In this document: positions 40,391-50,100 of the stretch, one piece after another | Layout: each line of letters opens with the position of its first letter | Numbering within the stretch: position 1 is the stretch's first letter | NCBI GenBank assembly: GCA_008694505.1 | Contig: VZDJ01007753.1 | Location: forward strand, 21,820,696 to 21,884,695 | Length of the DNA stretch: 64,000 nt | Reading direction: 5' to 3' | Source: Cyanoderma ruficeps | Lineage: Eukaryota > Chordata > Aves > Passeriformes > Timaliidae | Position numbers and translations under genes: made by a program | The notes under the pieces: generated by a model | Database searches by the model: none | Told to the model about the DNA's origin: nothing | Seen by the model: only the letters and a program-made list of their open reading frames with translations

Positions 40391-40412
40391 TCTTGTTTCT
40401 ATAGCAACAAGA
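40391..40412. promoter_or_regulatory. Candidate RFX X-box within a palindrome
   Basis: GTTTCTATAGCAAC at 40395-40408 fits the RFX X-box pattern GTHNYYATRRNAAC at every position. Seven-base complementary arms enclose it (TCTTGTT at 40391-40397 and AACAAGA at 40406-40412). Motif matches of this quality also occur by chance. The neighbouring X-box-like palindrome about 65 bp upstream makes this one a little more credible. Confidence 0.4.
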
Positions 40413-40871
40413 CTAGTAATTCTCATTAATGACTAGGTTGTTAGCATTGTTATTTTTGGTAATTCCAGGTTATTAATGTCCTTAGTTTTTTTGCATCTTA
40501 TTGATGACTAAATCTGAGTGGATGTTAAATGAAAAAAAAAAATGTCCAGTTGACTAAAAAATAACTTTCACAAAAATCAAAGAGTGTTTTTTGAATCTAG
40601 TTTTAAAATTAGCACAGAATTAAGTTGAGAGAAAAGAAGTAATAAATCGTTTAGACTAGAGGCAAAATTCAAACTGACTGATAAACACAAGCATTAAGAC
40701 AAACCACACAACTGTGATGAAAGTGCTGACATTATCATTTAACATTTCAGTTTGCCAAGTTCATCTTTCCACTAGAAAAGACACTTCCCCCCTAGAGTAA
40801 TATTGCTATAAGAGCAGCAAGGCAGTTTCAGGCACAATGGTTGTCATCAGCTCATTTACCACTGGGATTCA

Positions 40872-40905
40872 AGGTTAAAGGTTGTGCCTAAAGGCCACAA
40901 GGTCA
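40872..40905 (+). promoter_or_regulatory. Cluster of nuclear-receptor-type half-sites
   Basis: Four AGGNNR-type half-sites lie in 34 bp on one strand: AGGTTA (40872) and AGGTTG (40879) spaced by one base, then AGGCCA (40892) and AGGTCA (40900) spaced by two. Direct repeats with spacings of one and two bind receptor dimers in known enhancers. Whether this site is used is inference. Confidence 0.3.
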
Positions 40906-42128
40906 CTATTATAGCTACATATTCTGTTACATTTCATTCCCCTTAAGGGCAAACTGCATGCTAAATGCCTATGTGCTAAAGAATTGCAAATATAGTTTTC
41001 TAATTATAGAAGATATCAAGATTACACTTACATTCTTTCTCTTCTAAAACATTGTACAGATGCCATGAAATAATTCCCCAAAAATTTAATCCACCTTAAT
41101 GGAACTGTAGAGTAAGCTTGGCTTCTTCTCCCTGCAAATGCTTATGCATGTCCATACTTTTACCTGCTCACTGTTTGCTTGAGTAGTCACATGTTGGTGC
41201 CTGCAGGACTGGGTGTAGTTTATCCTACTTGTTTTAACTCACTTTTCTTAAGAAGGCCTTAAAAATAGAATTCCTTGAAAATGCTTTGATAGTAAAATTT
41301 ATAATTTCTTTTATGATGTGCTTTTAAAGTATATAGCAGCATTTTGCAATCACATAGTAAACATTAATAAAGCATTTATAACCTCTCTAAGTTTAGAATG
41401 TTTCCATTGTCTTCCGAGCCAATATTACCATGTAGAAGTTAGTGATAGACTTTGCATTTTGTGATCAATTTATTAGGGCTTTTGGATTTAAAAATATGTT
41501 ACAGCAGGAAAAAAACAGACTTGTAAGAAAATGAAAGAGCAAATGAAAATAAAACAATCTTATGCCTTATTATTCCCAGTAATAAGGTACATACCTGGAC
41601 CAGATCTGTGCCAAAGATACACAAAATATTAGACTTTATTTTGCTTCTCTGAAGGTATGAATTTATTACTTCTCCTGCAATCAGGCAAAGACGACTTTGC
41701 AGGCCATGAATTTTCTTTCAAGGTGTATAGTGTGGACTGTACAGTATATCCCAGTTTTTCTATACTCTTCAGTAGCACAGCTGCAGCTTACACTTTTGTG
41801 CAAACTTTTGATAAAGTCACATATATTTACATACACAAAGGAAAAAATCTTCTCTCAATGAAGGAATCTTCTTAATTACTTCCCTGCATTACAAATCAAT
41901 TCAGAGCTTGTTTTTACTGCAGGCTACTGGACAGAATTTATGGAGCTGCAAAGGATAATTTATTTCAACTAATCATTTCTTATACTAAATATTATTCATG
42001 TTAAACATCTTTTCTTCCTGCATAAAAATATATGGTTTAATATTTAAAATTATTATTTAAAATAGCAATTTAAACTCATGAAAATGGATTCATAGGCCTT
42101 CTGTCCTCCTTTTGGGCAATGGGGACAA

Positions 42129-42179
42129 AGTAGTCAACTCATCCCACTAGTCAACTCACCCGACTAGTCAACTCACCCT
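42129..42179. repeat. Three tandem copies of a 17-bp unit
   Basis: Units at 42129-42145, 42146-42162 and 42163-42179 share the core AGTCAACTCA followed by C-rich bases. The second and third are nearly identical (ACTAGTCAACTCACCC). This is a short minisatellite-like amplification in unique DNA. Confidence 0.93.
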
Positions 42180-42557
42180 AGAAAGATGAATTGTTGGAGA
42201 CAGGAGATTTTGACAGAATGCACAATGCTAGTTGCCAACTGACACTGTGGGTCAACAGCCATTTAGCATAAATTAAAGCAGTGTGTAGGCTGCTGCAGTC
42301 TATGCCAAGACCAATGAATAACTCCTGCTTGGATGAGGATGCCTGGCTCATTCACAGCTCTTTTCAACCTCCTGTGCTTACGGCTTCCTATCACATCTAA
42401 GAATGTAGTAAATGTTCAGGTTCTTTACCGTAAAAAAGATGATCGGCTTCAAGGAATCATTTAAGAGATGGATCTGTGACAATGAAATTAAGTCAATCAT
42501 CTGCATTTGCTTTATCAGCTATAATTTTTTACATACAAAAATAGTGAAAAAAGGCTA

Positions 42558-42576
42558 ACAAACCCCCCCCGTTTGT
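42558..42576. repeat. Hairpin with a C-tract loop
   Basis: The arms ACAAAC (42558-42563) and GTTTGT (42571-42576) enclose seven C; the full C run is eight long. A small stem-loop is possible, but its function is unknown. Confidence 0.6.
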
Positions 42577-43047
42577 TTAGAAATGTCTAATATTTCTATT
42601 ACAAAATGGAAACATCCTAGCAGAAAATTCCTGCAGATACAATTTTGCCTATAAAGCCTATGATTTTTCAAATCACAAACTTGCCAAATTTCAAGCACCT
42701 GACACTGAGGAACATCATGGGAATACTCAACACGGGCAGCTTCTCTTCAGTGTAGCCTAAGAAATGAACATTAGTGGTGTTCAGACATTTTCTGACAAGA
42801 TGGATTCTAATCAGGTTTTGTCAGAACTGAGGTTTTCGTAGGAGTCTTTGCAGCAAGATGAAAATTCTGGTCAAACTAAAGGTAGAATCACATATTGAGA
42901 AAGGCCATTGATTACAGGGAATTACAGGTATTACAAGGAAAATTCCCCTTGTTTATTTTCACCTCCAAATGCTCTGTAGTTTGATATTTTCAGAAGACAG
43001 AGAGGTCGAGGAGAGAGGTAGCTCAAAGCGAATTTTGATTTCCCTAA

Positions 43048-43729
43048 TGTGGGGTGTTTACCCTGGCTCGATGTAAAGCACCCACCAAAGCCACTCTATC
43101 ACTCCCCTCCACAACTGGACAGGGAAGAGAAAATATAGCAAAAGGTTCATGAGTTAAGATAAAGACTGGAAGAGATCACTCGCCAATTAGCATCACATGC
43201 AAAACAGACTCAGAATGGGGAAATTGGTTGAATTTACTGCTAATCAAAATCAGATCCTGATAATGAGAAACAAAACAAATCTTAAAAATATCTTCCCCCC
43301 ACCTCCCTCCTTCCCAGCTCTACCTCCTCCCCCTGGATGCAAGGAGAGAGGGAATGGAGGTTATGGTCAGTTCATATCCCGTTGTTTCTGTCACTAGCCA
43401 GGGAGAGGAGTCCTTCCCCTGCTCCAGTGTGGGGTCCCTCCCACAGGAGAGAGTCCCCCATGAACTTCTCCAACACTGGGAAATAATTCTTCACAAATTG
43501 CTCCAATGTGGGTCATTTTCTCATGGGGTGCAGTCCTTCAGGCACAGCCTGCTCCAGCCTGGGTCCCTCACAGGGTCACAAGTCCCACCAGGGAACTGCT
43601 CCAGTGTGGATTCCTCTCTCCATGGGTCTGCAGGTCCCCGCCAAGAACCTGCTCCAGCACTCCAGGCCTCCCGGGGGTTACAACCTCCTCTCAGGCACCC
43701 CCCTGCTCCAGGGGCTGCAGGTGGATCTG
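43048..43729 (-). mobile_element. Truncated LTR, same ERVL-like family as the copy at 5717
   Basis: It starts TGTGGGGTGTTTACCCTGGC and follows the 5.7-kb LTR in order. The shared landmarks are the CACCCACCAAAGCC/CACTCCCCTCC region, AATCAAAATCAGA, a CTTCCCCCCACCTCCCTCC tract and the CTCCAGTGTGGG-type repeats (near 43415, 43501, 43551, 43599 and 43650). The last is a GCTGCAGGTGGATCT segment, where homology stops near 43729. The rest of the family (about 390 bases in the first copy, including the LTR's own 5' end) is missing, so no target-site duplication could be found. The orientation is minus, as in the first copy. A 164-codon open frame at 43354-43848 lies mainly in the repeat array and is not a gene. 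This copy keeps some consensus-like stretches better than the first. Confidence 0.85.
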
Positions 43730-45372
43730 ACATGCTCGCAAGAGTTCCTACAGCACACAATCCACTTGACTGCCTGTACATTCAGCTATACCTTCTCTGT
43801 AGCACAGCCAATTGCTCCATCCTTAAAACCTTTAGTGGTGAGGCATGAATAGACATTCTTGTTTCTGTCCTGACAGATTTTGAAATTCAGCCCCTTCTGA
43901 TGGGAACAATATAAGCAACAGACTGTGCTGTTCTGTGCCAAAGATGATTAATCTTAAACTAGTAGTTCCTCTGCAGGGGAAGACCCTCTTCCTCTAAAAG
44001 TAATAGTTTGTCCAAAGATTGAACCAATTTAGAAATTCTTCAAAGACTTTATTTGACTTTTCCCACCATCTTTTGCTCTGCTTTTTTAAATTTTATTTCT
44101 ATGAGAATATAAAATTTAAATGCTTCTGAATTCACAAGAGCAATTCAAATATTCAATAGAACAAATATATTTTATTTTTATTATTTTTCTACAGGCTTTC
44201 CTTTACTTACAATCACTATTATATGTAGTGGCAAAACCACAAAAACTTGCAGTACTTGCCCTAAAAGCAAAACTCAAATGCAAAAAATATATTATTTTAA
44301 TAAATAATGCATATCATGTATAATTTTCTGGAGATTTCAGTAATGTCCTCTTTTTTGAGCTTGCAATTAATTTTCCAGTTTAAAATAAAAGGTGAAAAAC
44401 CTTACTGTCAAAATATTTTCCATGATAATCTGTTCCCCCTTACTATACCAAACACTGTTTTAACACTTTAACCATCCTTCCAGATTCTCTTCAGATATCT
44501 TAGTATTTTAAAAATATCCACACATATATATATATTCATTGGCAATTCAGCTAACAGGAATAGACACATGCTACACCAGTTACATTTTGCCCATCCAATT
44601 TTTTACCACGGGTATTGGATTATGTTCTGTTCAAATAATTTAAGAAGCAGTATTACAGCTTTACAGTGTCTGCAAACTTTAACCTCTTTGACCCTGATTT
44701 TAAAACGTGCTTAATTTTGATTCTACCCTATTATGCCAGGTTAAATATTTTAGTGAGGACACCCTGCTACATTTTAAGAGTATTTGTCAATATTGTTAGT
44801 TTGGTTGCTACACCTGACTTCTATGTACCCATGTGGGTAAATATATATTTAAGACCTTTTTTTTTGTTGCTGTTATAAATGGTGCTAATGGGGGAAGTAT
44901 TATGTTCCTTCAAGATGAACACAGCACTTGCTAATTTTTGGCACACATCATTTATCTCCTAGCATTATGTTTCTTGTCAAGCCTTGAGATCTACGATGGC
45001 CCAAACTGACATTTTATGTCAAACATTTACAAAATTTCATTTTCCAAGTGCTCTTAGAATGAACAATCTAACACCATTCATGTTGTAACATCAGATATCT
45101 TGAAATATCCTACCCACAAAGGTTTACCAAAATGTAGCAACCACTGGAAATTTGTCATGGCATGTATTTTTTTATGTACTTTCAGTAAATTTTCAGATTA
45201 ATTTTTAAAGTTTCTATTGATATTAGTCTTCTAAAGTGGCAGCACTATTATCACTAAAAAGTGATGTCATTTTTTTTTTCTTGGTGAAGTAGTTACTAGA
45301 TTTCCATTTCTATGAGAAACAAAATGCTTAACATTAGCATTAATGGTTTCACATGTTGTCACTTTATATTAA
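43730..45372. other. Non-coding stretch, no gene seen
   Basis: The 43730-43950 part follows directly on the broken LTR and could be another old element, but I do not recognise it. Around 44660-44960 there is weak resemblance to the reverse complement of ancient CR1 3' regions, too weak to call. A TA run is present at 44525-44536. Confidence 0.5.
45367..45372. repeat. Left target-site duplication (TATTAA) of solo LTR
   Basis: TATTAA directly precedes the terminal TG at 45373 and matches 45964-45969 exactly. A 6-bp duplication is typical of ERVK (betaretrovirus-like) integration. Confidence 0.92.
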
Positions 45373-45963
45373 TGTGGGGGTGCATTCCTTGGTATAATGT
45401 TTGGTCTGCAAGTTAAGTTCAATTGTAAAATGGTTTATTCTCTGTAACTTTGTTAATTGTCACTCCCTGCCCTTCCCCAGTTACAGCCCTTTGGTTGTTT
45501 TCCCAATCCTCCCCCAACGACAGTTATATGTCGATCTTTAAGTTATGCAGCCACCTGGTCCTGTCCATCTCGCTGGGGCCTCTCCCAGGGACTAGAAAGT
45601 TCCAGGAGAGGCGTTGTGTGATTGGGCAGGATCCAGGCTTTCTCCTCCCACTTCCCTGTGATTCGTTAATGTATCTGTATGTTATGTTGGTAGCCACTCC
45701 CCTGTTGTACCTCATTGGTCCCTGATTAATCCCCTCCCTGAGTTCCACCTCCCTTTAAAAGGTCCCTCCTCGAGGTTTGAGGCGTCTCTCCTGAGGCAAT
45801 GGTCTCACATGAGCCAGATAAACTCAAGTTTGCTCTAGCTCTCAGAGAGTCCCTCCTTTCTTCTTCTCGCCCTTGTCTCGCTAGCGCTCCTCAGCTGCCA
45901 AGTCCCACTGATTTGCAGTGGTGCCGGGGCTGGCTGAGCTTTGGGAACACGGACACCGCGGCA
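45373..45963 (+). mobile_element. Solo LTR, avian ERVK-like endogenous retrovirus
   Basis: The 591-bp block begins TGTGGGGGTGCATTCC and ends ACACCGCGGCA, and a perfect 6-bp TATTAA duplication flanks it, so both edges are fixed to the base. The base composition differs sharply from the AT-rich flanks. The internal layout fits a plus-strand LTR. A U3-like part comes first. TTTAAAAGG at 45754-45762 can serve as a TATA box. A GATAAA hexamer at 45817-45822 could act as a non-standard poly(A) signal. A pyrimidine-rich stretch (CCCTCCTTTCTTCTTCTCGC) follows, then CpG-containing terminal sequence. No primer-binding site, internal genes or second LTR adjoin, so the provirus has been lost by LTR-LTR recombination. 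Retained CpGs and an intact duplication suggest it is the youngest retroelement in the window. The ERVK assignment is from the duplication length and overall look, not from a search. Confidence 0.9.
45754..45762 (+). promoter_or_regulatory. TATA-like box of the solo LTR
   Basis: TTTAAAAGG follows a C-rich block and precedes a region starting GGTCCCTCCTCGAGG. The candidate poly(A) hexamer is about 60 bases downstream, a spacing that suits a short R region. The position matches where an LTR core promoter is expected; activity is not shown. Confidence 0.55.
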
Positions 45964-45969
45964 TATTAA
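45964..45969. repeat. Right target-site duplication (TATTAA) of solo LTR
   Basis: TATTAA directly follows the terminal CA and matches the left copy at 45367-45372. Confidence 0.92.
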
Positions 45970-46713
45970 CTCTTGACGTTGCATCGTAATGATTTCCTAC
46001 CTGTCCTTGTCTGTATTTCTTCATATGTTATTCAGTGTTGCACCTGATATGCTTAGCATCTATCTTTCATACTACCACCGTAAGAGAAATAGAGGTTGAA
46101 TTTCAAAAAGCTATTTCTGAATTTCTGATCTTGAAATGATGGCATATGATATGATGTGATATCATTCTATGTTTCTTTCAGTAAATTGTTTTAGGTATAT
46201 TTCACCTTTTTAATTATAGTTGCTATTTTTAAGTATTTTAATATGTACAATGTGCATGTACAGAAACAGTAGCCTACACAGTGTGAGACAATGCATTCTT
46301 TAAATCACATTTATTCTTTTTCTAGTAGGTGATCAATATTGCAGTTTCTTCATAGGAAACAATTTAGTTTAAATATCAAAAAAACCTTATGCAGTTTCAC
46401 AGCAAAAGCTGTTCTCAAGAAACACAGGCTATCTAATTAGTTTTTGCAGAAAGCAACCTCAAGCAGCTGAGTATTGAATACTTTGGGCTTTTTTTATAAC
46501 ATTTTCTTCATCAAATATAAAGAATTTCAAAGTATGCATGTCTCAAATATTTTATTTAATTTCCACATGACTTATGTGATTTGTCCTTTATCACACAATG
46601 GTCTTTGTCACTAAACAGACAGCTGATTTGATTCATTTATTCTAAAATATCACATTTTGTTCAGTAAATGGATTCTGTTTGTGCTTTTTCTTTTTTCTAC
46701 AGGTCATTTTTTA
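45970..46713. other. Unique AT-rich DNA between an LTR and a CR1 copy
   Basis: About 740 bases without an open frame worth noting and without a recognised repeat. It includes a palindrome-rich ATGATATGATGTGATATCAT stretch near 46145. Confidence 0.6.
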
Positions 46714-47195
46714 AAATCACAGAATGGTAGAAAATCATGGCTGGAAGGGACTTCCAAAAGTCATCTAGTTCACCCACTGCCTAAAACAAGATCAAATATA
46801 CCTGTATTTTTCCTGACAAGTGTTTGTTGAATCCATTCTTAAAAACTATCAAAAATGGATATTCTTGAAACCTTCTCAGGCACTCTTTTCCAGACCTTCA
46901 TTATCCCTACTATTAGAAGGTTTTCCCCACAGCCTATTCTGATTTTTTTTAATTAATTTAATCCATTTAGTTATCATTTCTACAAAGGATGTGGTGAACA
47001 GATGATTTTTCTTCTCATGCAGGAATCTTCTAGGTACGTGTAGTTGATTTTATTCCTGTGTAATGAAAGCCCTTTTGTTCAACCATGTTCAGGTTCCCAT
47101 GACTTACATAATGTTACTGGTTTTGTTCTCTGGATTTTCTCCAGCAGAGAAGATGCTATGCTTAGCATTCTGAGGCCATAGTAGTGCTGAGCACA
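46714..47195 (-). mobile_element. Old CR1 LINE, 3' end plus ORF2 C-terminal region
   Basis: The left edge AATCACAGAATGGTAGAAAA is a reverse-complement CR1 3' tail, followed by GGCTGGAAGGGACTTCC and ATCTAGTTCACCCACTGCC. Further right, CTCTTTTCCAGACCTTCATT and AGAAGGTTTTCC match the ORF2 end, TTGTTCTCTGGATTTTCTCC (47122-47141) matches a well-conserved CR1 site, and GAGGCCATAGTAGTGCTGAG marks the last recognisable part. Many substitutions and frame breaks show an old copy. The right boundary is approximate. Confidence 0.88.
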
Positions 47196-50100
47196 TGCAT
47201 TTTTTAAACAGGCAAAGGGCTCTTATCTGTTGACCTTAAGTGCAGGTGAACTCCCAGAAAAGAGATTGACAAAATAAAAGTCCAAAATGTGGAGATCTAA
47301 GGTGGTACTCTGAGATCTTAGTTATCCAATTTAGGACTGGACTCTGGAGGTGGAGCTGGCATGTCCGGCTCCCTGTGGCTGAACCAACCCAGTTGCCACT
47401 TGCCCATGCCACCATGCAGTGTGCCAGATTGAGCAAGTGGATGTAGCACCAGAGTGGTGCTGCTGACTTCGTGCTGCACTGCACAGGCAGAAGGTTTCTT
47501 CCATCTCTATTCCTCATATAGTGATCTCCTGTGTAGCCTGGCTGCATCAGCTGTGTGTCCTAGGGTTCAGTTCCCAAAGAGTACAATTCCAAGGCTACTC
47601 CCAAGGGTACAAGCATAAGTACCAGACTTAGCTTCTTCAGAAGTTAGCTTTTCCAAATTATGCAAAGTGGACATGGGGGTGTTTGCATGGAATGTGAGGT
47701 TTTCAATCTGCTCAGGTGAAAATGCAGAGGTAGTGCTATTTGCCACCTGGTCTAACAGCTGTAAAAAATTCCAGATGTTAATATTGAATGAGTTAAAAAT
47801 GTATATTAAGCTCTCTTACAAATAGAAGACATACTGAGGAAAGTCCTGACCCTACTGATGTCCACAGCAAATTTAAGGTACCAGAGTTGTACATTGTTTT
47901 TAGACATTGGGTACTTGAGATGTGTCTATGCCTGCCTACATTGGAACATAAAGCTGATTTCATATTCAAGACTGCTTGGAGAGCTAATATGTACCTTTCA
48001 CACAGAGAATTCAGTGAATATCTGACTGCATGAGTTAAGTAATTTTTTCAGAGAACTCTATCTCTGTTTGTAAGTGTATCTGTTTATCACATTTTCTTAC
48101 CATTAATTTCTTACTAGTGGAACATGCCCTGTTCTTAAGTTGCATTACTGTCATTTATCCGTCCGTGGTGTCTCCTCTCCTAAACCCTTGCAGCGTTGAG
48201 AGGACAATAAGTGTGTGCTGTTTGCATAACAGAAGCCGAGGTGTTCATTGTGGTGCTCTCAGCATGTTGGGATTTTTTTGTTACTTGGTGTGATAATGCC
48301 AGTAGAGTGTGTTAAGGAGCCAATTCTCATACAAGACAACCTGTAATACAGACTGTCCATCTTCAGTATATGATATAACAACTAATCAATTGTTTAGGCT
48401 TTTCCTAATGCTTTGCTTTTTGCCCACAGGTAATCTTGTGCAACTAGCAATGGGACCACATTCTATGATATGAAAATATTATTAATATCTCAGGGAAAGA
48501 TTTCATTACACATCGCCATGTCTCTTAGAACAAATTATGCATATTTTATGTAGTCCAGGTTATCATGGTAAATATTTTCTTCTTTAACAGAAAATAAAAT
48601 GAAATGGAGAAATATATACATGAAAAATTTGCTTTTAAGGAAAGTAACACTACATTAAGCAACATTCTTTTAATCTATGAGTGTGGCCGTGGTTTTTCAG
48701 TAAATAAACCCCAAGGCGTCATGGCATTAAACCAAAACAAAAAAGTTGAACTTGTAAATTCCTCAAATGAAATATAGTTGAAATGGCCAAAAGACAGCTG
48801 TACAGTCAAAAGCATATAATACACTGTGCAAGTACTAGCCTGTTCAGCTAACACAGAGGCCAAAATTTCAGTGGTCACTCTTTAGAATGACAGTTGTCTA
48901 GTTCCATACTATGGAATCATGAGGTTCCATATTTTCCTTTCCATATTCACACTTACCACTTTTAACATTGACATTTGCAGTCAGGCTAGAAACTCAATTT
49001 AAGATCTGAATGTCCTCCTTTTAGTCCTTGCAGACGTATTGTTACTGGCAAGAATTAATCTCTAAGTCAGCCACTGCCTCACTATGCCATCTCAACGTGG
49101 TGCCACGAACTTGACACAAGTACAGTCTTAGAGAGAGCTGGGTATTCATCTCACAGTTCAGCTTGAACAAATTACAGTTCCAGGAAAAAAAAAATCCAAA
49201 AACAGTAAAACTTTTCTTAAAAGAAATGCTACATTACTTCAGCATACTCTGATGTGGACTTGTTTCTTAACCCAAATTTGAAAACATTGACACGTATACT
49301 GGAAGGTGGAATTTTGTTGCTCTTCCACTTCTGGAAGAATGTACAGAATAAGGAAGAATTGTTACCTACCTCATTTGTCTTTGTCGAACCAAGGAACTTA
49401 GCTACATGCGAAAGAAACCATTCCATGTATTGTGGACTACAAACTCCTCACAATTTCACTAAAGACAATGGCTTTAGAGAAATTACCTGGGTAGAGGACA
49501 GCCTGCTATCCAAATGTGCTAAGTACTGGACCAATTCCTGCCAACACAATCTCTCTTTATCAGAAGAGTAACAAGGGGCAACTTCCAAGTAACAGTATGT
49601 TTTCAGCACATTCTATCTAAATGTTTCAGGAACTAGCACTGGCTACCAAGGATTTTACACTAGTGTTGGCCAATGTTATCAGTTTCTGGAACAGACAAGT
49701 GTAATGTGCTTCAGGGATAGCATCAATTGCCTTCTCTTTGGTAAAGCATCACTTCCTTTGTGTCAGGACTAAAATCTATTTGCTGGTTTTGAGTAAAATG
49801 CAGAAGAAAGGTTCCAATTGTAGTTTCCTACAGTCCATCACTCAAAAATCCCTGGAAATTTTTCATGTTTATTGCATTGCATGAGAGTCTAATTTAAGTA
49901 CTTTAATTATGAACCATTTTACAGCTTCTTGTATAATTTTATATGACAAATAATATTTTTATCTTGTTAAATGTTGTGGAGAGCTGTTTGGTACTGCTGG
50001 CAGAAACCATTCTTCACCCATGAACACAGTTGCATTTCAGAAATGGTTATCTCTTTACCTATAGAATTTGCAAAAACAGCGCATAATTTTATGTTTGTGG

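Larger units (their letters stand above)
39239..43047. other. Non-coding stretch with a possible regulatory cluster
   Basis: No gene is visible; the longest frame is about 70 codons. Two X-box-like palindromes (40317-40332 and 40391-40412), a cluster of nuclear-receptor half-sites (40872-40905), a 17-bp triple tandem repeat (42129-42179) and a C-loop hairpin (42558-42576) are listed separately. Confidence 0.6.

Noticed and set aside
43354..43848. 164-codon open frame, the longest in the window
   Set aside because: It lies mostly within the GC-rich repeat array of the truncated LTR. Overlapping frames on both strands are equally open, and it resembles no protein family.
44660..44960. Possible ancient CR1 on the minus strand
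   Set aside because: Only isolated words such as GTCTGCAAACTTTAACCTC resemble the family, which is not enough for a call.
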